Shown one piece after another: positions 47,591 to 52,799 of a stretch of 52,799 nucleotides of DNA (position 1 is its first letter; each line of letters opens with the position of its first letter). Source of the stretch: Bacteroidales bacterium. GTDB lineage: Bacteria > Bacteroidota > Bacteroidia > Bacteroidales > P3. The notes under the pieces were generated by a model. It saw nothing but the letters and a program-made list of their open reading frames with translations, did no database searches and was not told where the DNA came from. The translations under genes were made by a program, and so were the position numbers. The stretch is from positions 1-52,799 of the forward strand of contig JAILAT010000036.1 in assembly GCA_024681475.1 (NCBI GenBank), read 5' to 3'.

Positions 47591-48466
47591 ATGAAACATC
47601 GCATCTCGACACTAGGCACTTTCGTGTTGTTTATGCTGTTGGCGGGCGGTCTGGCAGCACAGCAGCGAGACTCGCTGACGCTGGTGAAGGCCCGCTGGTC
47701 TGTCGACTCGCTCGATGGGCTGGTGCTGAAACGCATACACTTCATCCATAAGGAGTTTCTAGGCTCGAACCAGTATATCTGTGTCCTCGAAATACCCTCT
47801 GATGCACCTTATAGGCTGGCATTTTCCTATGAAGAGCGTCGCACGCCGACCACCACCCATGCACGGCGCCACAATGCCGTGGCAGCCATCAACGGCTCGT
47901 TTTTCGACATGGCGCTGCACAATCCCATCTGCTATCTTCGCATCAATGGCAAGGAGCTGGGTGTCAACACTCCGCAAGCGTCCGATACGATACATCGCAA
48001 ATACTACCAATATGGTGCCATGACGTTGCTCGACGGGCGCCCACAAATCTTCGTTCCCGACAGTGCCCGTCTGGCCGAGCGCGCGATGCCCGACTCCAAC
48101 ATCATGACAGCGGGGCCTCTGCTTATCCACTGCGGAAAGACGATGCCCATGCGTGACGACAAGACCTTCGTCACCCAACGCCATAACCGTACCGCCATCG
48201 GTGTGCGTTCCGACGGCACGGTGCTGCTGGTCACCGTCGACGGCCGCACGAAGCAGTCAGAGGGCTTCTCGCTGCCCGACTTCACCAAACTCCTGCGCTG
48301 GCTGGGCTGCTGCGAGGCGCTCAACCTCGACGGTGGCGGCTCTACGACGATGTACATCAAGGGCTTCCCGAATGGCGGTCTGGTGACACACCCCACCGAC
48401 AACGGCCGCTTCGACTTCCAGGGCGAGCGCGGTGTCTCCAATTGTGTCCTGGTAATCAGAAAATAG
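47591..48466 (+). CDS. Secreted phosphodiester glycosidase family protein (NAGPA-like)
   Basis: A 291-residue protein with signal peptide (MKHRISTLGTFVLFMLLAGGLAA). The DUF2233/NAGPA core is shown by 'NAVAAINGSFFDM', 'NIMTAGPLLIHCG', 'RHNRTAIGVRSDGTVLLVTVDGR' and 'EALNLDGGGSTTMYI', the last being the hallmark DGGGS/T motif. Relatives hydrolyse the phosphodiester in GlcNAc-1-phosphate-sugar linkages; periplasmic bacterial versions act on cell-wall or teichoic-type glycans. The ATG at 47591 lies one base after the tamB stop, so the two are translationally coupled, which points to an envelope role. Confidence 0.88.
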   Translation: MKHRISTLGTFVLFMLLAGGLAAQQRDSLTLVKARWSVDSLDGLVLKRIHFIHKEFLGSNQYICVLEIPSDAPYRLAFSYEERRTPTTTHARRHNAVAAINGSFFDMALHNPICYLRINGKELGVNTPQASDTIHRKYYQYGAMTLLDGRPQIFVPDSARLAERAMPDSNIMTAGPLLIHCGKTMPMRDDKTFVTQRHNRTAIGVRSDGTVLLVTVDGRTKQSEGFSLPDFTKLLRWLGCCEALNLDGGGSTTMYIKGFPNGGLVTHPTDNGRFDFQGERGVSNCVLVIRK

Positions 48467-48498
48467 TGAATGGCTAACATACTCAGTATTATTATCCC

Positions 48499-51400
48499 AT
48501 GACTTCCAACCGTTTCATCATCTGTAAAGCATCCGCAGGGTCGGGAAAGACATATACACTTGTGCGTCAGTTTATTGAGATTGCCATTTCGGCGCCGACG
48601 CAGCTCAAGACACGCTTCGAGCGCATCTTGGCCATCACTTTCACCAATGCCGCCGCCAACGAGATGAAGGAGCGCATCATGAACACGTTGGGAGAAATCA
48701 TCGACGGCGAAAATGAGGAGCTGGTGGCCGAGATGGCTGTGGATATGGGCATCCAGCCCTCCAGCCGTACCGATTCCAAGATAGCCTCCGAGAGTGAGAA
48801 AAACGAGGTGCGCCACCGCTGTGCGGTGGTGCGTTCGGCCATCCTGCACAACTATAGCAATCTTTCGGTCTGCACCATCGACAGTTTTGTGCTGCGACTG
48901 GTGAAGACTTTTGCCTACGACCTCAATTTGCCACTGAATTTCAATGTCATGATTGACGAAAGCGAATTGCTGAAGTCTGTCCTCGACAACATGATGGCGT
49001 TGGCTGGCACTGATGAAGAGAAGCCCCTGACAGAGATGCTCACCTCTTTTATCGGACAGTGTCTGGAGGATGGCAAACCCTACAATGTGGAGCGCTCCAT
49101 CCTCACCCGCAGCGAAGAACTGCTCAAAGAGGGTGCCGACAAGTATCTGAAGTCGCTGTCGAACATCGAGATGTCCAAATTTCTGGAACTGGAGAAGAAC
49201 TATCGTGCCGAAAACCGCGCTTTTGAGCGCGCGCTGCAGCAGGAAGCGCAGAAGCCAGTACAGGCAGCCGCCGAGGCAGGACTCTGTGTCGACGACTTCG
49301 TCGGCAAATCGCGTGGCATCTATCCTTATTTCGAACGTCTGGCCAATGGCAACTTGTCGTCTGTCGAGCCGAGCAGCACCGTGGACAAGACCATGAAATC
49401 GGAGATTCTCTTCAACAAGACGGCTCCGCAGCACATTCGCCAACAGATAGAGCAGTTGACACCGACGTTTGTCCAAGCCTATGCCAATATCTGTAAGCTC
49501 CTGGACGAGTCATATAAGCAATACCTTACACGCACACTTATCCTGCGCAACATCTATGAGCTCGGACTGTTGGGCAAGCTGCGCCAGCTGATGGATGAGT
49601 ATTATAAAGAAAACGAGAGTGTCCATATAGCAGAGTTCAACAAGTCCATCGCCGAAGTGGTGGAGCACGACCAGACTCCTTTCGTCTACGAGCGTATCGG
49701 CAGCCGCTACAGCAACTATCTCATCGACGAGTTCCAGGACACCAGCAAGCTGCAGTGGCGCAACTTTCTGCCTCTGCTGGACGAGGCCTTGGCGCAAAGA
49801 TACCAGTTCGACACTGCGCCGCAAGGTGCCCAGTCTCTGGTGGTTGGCGATGCCAAGCAGGCCATTTATCGTTTCCGCCAAGGCGATGTGCGCCAGTTTG
49901 TTATGCTTCCCGAGGTGGAAGATGCGATTCATGGAAAGTCCTTGAAACACAACGCCCAGGAAAAAGTTCTGGACAACAACCGCCGCACTTTGGCGACAGT
50001 GGTGGAGTTCAATAACGCCCTCTTCCGCTGGATGATAGACAACGTCTATAGCAACAATACAATCCTTCGGGACATTTACCATGGCCTGGAACAGAGTCCT
50101 TTGACACAGGGCGGCTATGTCCAGGTCTCTTTCTGTCCCGACGAGGCCATCGGCCTGACGGCGCGCGACATTGTCCGCCGCCAGGTGGAGGAGCATGGCT
50201 ACAACTACCGTGACATCTATATTCTCTCCAACAAGCGTCATGCGCTGCTCGAGGTGACGGAGGTTTTCGCACATCCGCATGCCGGCGACCAGGAAGCTGT
50301 GGAACCCATCCCCATCGTATCGGCAGAGTCTTTCTTGCTGGGCAACAGCAAGGTGGTCATGCTGCTACGTGCGCTGCTGGGTTGTCTGCACGATGCCTCC
50401 GACAGGGCTCAGGCTGCACAGGTGTTGACGCTGCTGGCGCAAATCAGGAATCTGACTCCCGCCGACACGCAGCAATGGCTGTGGCACTACAAGGAGTCGG
50501 GCTATGCCATCGACAAGACGCTGAAAGACCTGGGTATCGATTTCGTTCCGGGCCATTTTCTTGCCCTCTCGCTCTACGACTGTGTCGAGGATCTGGTGCG
50601 CCTTTTCGCGTTGCAGGGCAAGGATGTGGCCTATGTGGCTTCCCTGCTCAATGCTGTCGCCAGTTTCTGCCAGTCGCGCCGTGCGACGCTTGGCGACCTG
50701 CTCGACTATCTCGACGAGAATCTCGGCACCCTCTCATGCACCACCTCCGACGAGCTCGATGCGGTGCAACTCATGACGGTCCACAAGTCCAAAGGTCTTG
50801 AGGCACCAATTATCATATATCTTATGCCCAACCGTGGCTCTTTCTCGAACGATGTGTGGGTCGACGTCGCCAAGGAGGGCGTTTCAGATGTCTATGGTCT
50901 CCCTGCTGCGCTGCTGACACCATCGGCCAACTCGAAATCGGAGTTCGCCGAGGAATTCAACGAGGAAATCCGTCTGCGCGAGATGGACAACGTCAACCGC
51001 TTCTATGTGGCGCTGACACGCCCCGAGCACAAACTCTTTATCGTCGCTTCCGATGCCACAAAACGTGTCAACGAGCCCATGCTGAATCCTCTGCGCCAAT
51101 ATCTTGATGAGCATAACGACCAGTTCGACCATGCCGACGAGGCTACCTGGTCGGTGGGCACCGATGGTATCAAACCTGTGAAAAGTGAGAAGAAAAGAAA
51201 GAAACAGCCCCGGGCCGTGCGTATCGACGACATTACATTCCCCCAATGGGGCAAACGCATAAGTATAGCAGCAAGCAATGAATCCCTGCTCACCTCGCTG
51301 GCTCTCGACAGCCGTCGCTACGGCATTGTGGTCCACGACCTGCTGGCGCACATCGCCAGTCCCGACGACGCGGAAAGGGTTGTCAACCAATACTGCAAGC

Positions 51401-51714
51401 AGCATCATGTCGACGATGCCGATGCCAAGGGCATACTCGAGCGTATCGAGAGGATGCTGAGTGTGCCGGAAAACCGTCGTTATTTCGACCCGCGCTATGA
51501 GGTGCGCAACGAAGTCTCGCTGCTCTATCGTGGCATGGTGCTACGCCCGGACCGCATCGTTTTTGCCGACGACGAGACCTGGGTGGTCGATTTCAAGACG
51601 GGTACCTACGACGACAAGTCGCACAAGCAGTATCAACAGCAGGTCGCTACCTATGCCGCAGCGGTCGCCGAAATGGGCTACCCATCAGTGCATACGGCCA
51701 TTGTCTATCTCTAA
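48499..51714 (+). CDS. addA: AddA/RecB-like UvrD helicase-nuclease
   Basis: A 1071-residue superfamily-1A helicase with C-terminal nuclease. Walker A is 'ASAGSGKTYTL' (residues 11-21), 'AITFTNAAANEMKERI' is motif Ia, 'YLIDEFQDTSKLQW' is motif II with the DEFQD of AddA/RecB, and 'VVGDAKQAIYRFRQGD' is motif III. 'MTVHKSKGLEAPIII' and 'FYVALTRPEHKLFI' are motifs V and VI. The PD-(D/E)XK nuclease at the end shows 'LRPDRIVF', 'WVVDFKTG' and 'YQQQVATYA'. It processes double-strand breaks for recombination. Most Bacteroidetes place an AddB-like nuclease gene beside it; the next gene here is on the other strand and unrelated. Confidence 0.9.
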   Translation: MTSNRFIICKASAGSGKTYTLVRQFIEIAISAPTQLKTRFERILAITFTNAAANEMKERIMNTLGEIIDGENEELVAEMAVDMGIQPSSRTDSKIASESEKNEVRHRCAVVRSAILHNYSNLSVCTIDSFVLRLVKTFAYDLNLPLNFNVMIDESELLKSVLDNMMALAGTDEEKPLTEMLTSFIGQCLEDGKPYNVERSILTRSEELLKEGADKYLKSLSNIEMSKFLELEKNYRAENRAFERALQQEAQKPVQAAAEAGLCVDDFVGKSRGIYPYFERLANGNLSSVEPSSTVDKTMKSEILFNKTAPQHIRQQIEQLTPTFVQAYANICKLLDESYKQYLTRTLILRNIYELGLLGKLRQLMDEYYKENESVHIAEFNKSIAEVVEHDQTPFVYERIGSRYSNYLIDEFQDTSKLQWRNFLPLLDEALAQRYQFDTAPQGAQSLVVGDAKQAIYRFRQGDVRQFVMLPEVEDAIHGKSLKHNAQEKVLDNNRRTLATVVEFNNALFRWMIDNVYSNNTILRDIYHGLEQSPLTQGGYVQVSFCPDEAIGLTARDIVRRQVEEHGYNYRDIYILSNKRHALLEVTEVFAHPHAGDQEAVEPIPIVSAESFLLGNSKVVMLLRALLGCLHDASDRAQAAQVLTLLAQIRNLTPADTQQWLWHYKESGYAIDKTLKDLGIDFVPGHFLALSLYDCVEDLVRLFALQGKDVAYVASLLNAVASFCQSRRATLGDLLDYLDENLGTLSCTTSDELDAVQLMTVHKSKGLEAPIIIYLMPNRGSFSNDVWVDVAKEGVSDVYGLPAALLTPSANSKSEFAEEFNEEIRLREMDNVNRFYVALTRPEHKLFIVASDATKRVNEPMLNPLRQYLDEHNDQFDHADEATWSVGTDGIKPVKSEKKRKKQPRAVRIDDITFPQWGKRISIAASNESLLTSLALDSRRYGIVVHDLLAHIASPDDAERVVNQYCKQHHVDDADAKGILERIERMLSVPENRRYFDPRYEVRNEVSLLYRGMVLRPDRIVFADDETWVVDFKTGTYDDKSHKQYQQQVATYAAAVAEMGYPSVHTAIVYL

Positions 51715-51734
51715 GCGGGCCGCAAAGTGTCAGG

Positions 51735-52223
51735 CTATAAGGCCGACACTATACCGATGATAAAGGCGATGAACATCATCACGATGGCGAAGCCAACCAT
51801 GGTGATTGTCATGATGCCATAGTATTTCCAGAATTTTTTGCTCTTGTGCATGAATCTCACGGCAGCCTTGTTGTCGTGCATAGTCACGGCCTGCGTCGCT
51901 TCGCGACCTGCTCCCATCAGGTAGCGTCCTACGGGAATGTACAGGATGCCAAAGACCAGGAAATAGATCATATACAACACAAGAATTCCAAAGGCCATCC
52001 CGCTAGAGACAGCGCCGTACGACTCGGAAAAACCTTCGACAAAAGCATCGGCGAAGTCACTGCTCAGCAGCGACAAGAAGCAGATCAGCAGGAAAAACAG
52101 AAAACATAGCAGCAAAGTGGCAGCGCCGATATAGGCCAAAATGCCGAAAAACTTGTTCCACTTGCCAATGCTTTTAACGTATTGGCACATCTCTTTTTGT
52201 AACATCAAATCTTTTTCTTCCAT
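51735..52223 (-). CDS. Small membrane protein, DUF5362-like
   Basis: A 162-residue protein with four hydrophobic segments: 'NKFFGILAYIGAATLLLCFLFFL', 'MAFGILVLYMIYFLVFGILYI', a short third hydrophobic stretch, and 'YYGIMTITMVGFAIVMMFIAFI'. A basic cytoplasmic loop lies between ('HKSKKFWKYYG'). Its N-terminal 'EMCQYVKSIGKWNKFFGIL' recalls DUF5362-type Bacteroidetes proteins, but the match is loose. Function unknown. It is convergent with the helicase-nuclease gene (20 bases apart) and has its promoter box at 52317-52324. Confidence 0.68.
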   Translation of the reverse strand: MEEKDLMLQKEMCQYVKSIGKWNKFFGILAYIGAATLLLCFLFFLLICFLSLLSSDFADAFVEGFSESYGAVSSGMAFGILVLYMIYFLVFGILYIPVGRYLMGAGREATQAVTMHDNKAAVRFMHKSKKFWKYYGIMTITMVGFAIVMMFIAFIIGIVSAL

Positions 52224-52316
52224 GGTTTATTGTTTTTTATATTGTTAATCTATTGTATTGTTTCTGTGTTTGTTGGGCGTATTGTGCACCTAAGTAGACT
52301 GGTACCAATGACACTG

Positions 52317-52324
52317 CAAATGTA
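52317..52324 (-). promoter_or_regulatory. -7 promoter box for the DUF5362-like gene
   Basis: The complement reads TACATTTG followed by C, about 95 bases upstream of the ATG at 52223. Confidence 0.5.
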
Positions 52325-52424
52325 ACAAAAAAAAATGGAAATAAAAGGTCGACGCATGAAAAAATGAAAACCTTTGGTTCGTCAGGGTTGCATCTTTTTT
52401 CCGTTTCATGTCATAAAAAAGATG

Positions 52425-52432
52425 TATTTTTG
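52425..52432 (+). promoter_or_regulatory. -7 promoter box for the C69 dipeptidase
   Basis: TATTTTTG followed by C, 33 bases before the ATG at 52465. Confidence 0.6.
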
Positions 52433-52464
52433 CAATTGAAATAACAACAAAACGTTTGTTTAAC

Positions 52465-52799
52465 ATGCTGAATATAAGAAAAATATTATTAATATCACTG
52501 GCAATAGGATTGCTTGTGGGTCGCGCTGAGGCGTGCACCAATCTTATCGTGGGCAAGAAAGCGTCGGCCGACGGTAGCGTAATGTGTACCTACAACTGCG
52601 ACGGCTTCGGCTTTGCCGGCTCGTTGTTCTACAGCCCCGCCGGACGCCATGCCGCTGGCGAGAATATTGCCATCCGTGGGTGGGGGCCTGTCCACGAGGG
52701 CCGTTATGTGGAACAGGTGGAATACACCCTCAACGTGGTGGGATTCATGAACGAGAAGCAGGTGACCATCGTGGAGAGTACCTTCGACGGCCGTCTGGA
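52465..52799 (+). CDS. C69-family dipeptidase, N-terminal part
   Basis: The first ~112 residues of a PepD-like Ntn hydrolase; the gene continues past the right edge. A signal peptide (MLNIRKILLISLAIGLLVGRAEA) precedes Cys24, which is expected to become the N-terminal catalytic nucleophile after cleavage, as in the family motif 'ACTNLIVGKKASADGSVM'. 'GWGPVHEGRYVEQVEY' is the next conserved block. Members split dipeptides in the periplasm. Start fixed by the promoter box and signal peptide. Confidence 0.88.
   Translation, partial: MLNIRKILLISLAIGLLVGRAEACTNLIVGKKASADGSVMCTYNCDGFGFAGSLFYSPAGRHAAGENIAIRGWGPVHEGRYVEQVEYTLNVVGFMNEKQVTIVESTFDGRL

Noticed and set aside
51726..51750. Imperfect hairpin between convergent helicase-nuclease and membrane-protein genes
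   Set aside because: The 6-bp AGTGTC/GACACT stem has a bulge and overlaps coding sequence; too weak to call a terminator.

Overview
The window reads as chromosomal DNA of a Bacteroidota species, most likely order Bacteroidales. Three things support this. Nearly every intergenic start region carries the Bacteroidetes -7 promoter element TAnnTTTG, usually followed by a short leader with no obvious Shine-Dalgarno sequence. There are type IX secretion (T9SS) components and a cargo protein with a T9SS sorting tail. Several families are typical of the group: an UpxY-type NusG paralogue, a PorP/SprF protein, PepSY-like secreted proteins and a C69 dipeptidase. Coding DNA is fairly GC-rich and intergenic DNA is AT-rich. 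No phage, intact insertion sequence, CRISPR array, rRNA operon or SusCD locus was seen.

Layout. 1-2092: the 5' end of a secreted protein, an AraC-type regulator, an internally deleted radical-SAM pseudogene and a possible IS3 transposase scrap. 2093-12069: a rightward housekeeping run: lipoprotein hexosaminidase (GH20), acyltransferase, M20 amidohydrolase, MATE exporter, a kinase-CYTH fusion, MurB, an acidic unknown protein and PurA. 12174-14387: a PepSY-like secreted protein, a double zinc-ribbon protein and a nitroreductase. 14502-19384: an UpxY/NusG-like gene followed closely by trkA and two different trkH genes, apparently one potassium-uptake operon headed by an antiterminator-like protein. 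19458-23737: FtsE, an OmpA-family protein, a FemAB/GNAT-like protein, a methyltransferase and RlmH. 23749-26779 (leftward): a PHP phosphoesterase with a DRTGG protein, and a umuDC-type mutagenic polymerase operon.

26910-33023 is mainly leftward: a large T9SS cargo protein, tRNA-Ser, a YhaM-like HD protein, a winged-helix regulator with a membrane protein, and a TPR membrane protein. Two identical rightward tRNA-Asn genes lie among them. 33266-38330 is rightward: DHOD-like protein, long-chain acyl-CoA ligase, four-helix-bundle protein, DEDDh exonuclease and FAH-family protein. 38384-42736 is a leftward operon, tsaD - porP/sprF-like - TPR/PD40/OmpA protein. 42991-51714 is rightward: TamB, phosphodiester glycosidase and an AddA/RecB-like helicase-nuclease. 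The window ends with a small membrane protein (leftward) and the start of a C69 dipeptidase.

The points most worth a second look are the UpxY-Trk operon, the P-loop kinase-CYTH fusion, the TPR/PD40/OmpA protein with an extra C-terminal domain behind porP, a tamB gene with no ordinary start codon, a set of GC-rich perfect hairpins without U-tracts at gene 3' ends, and the deleted radical-SAM gene.
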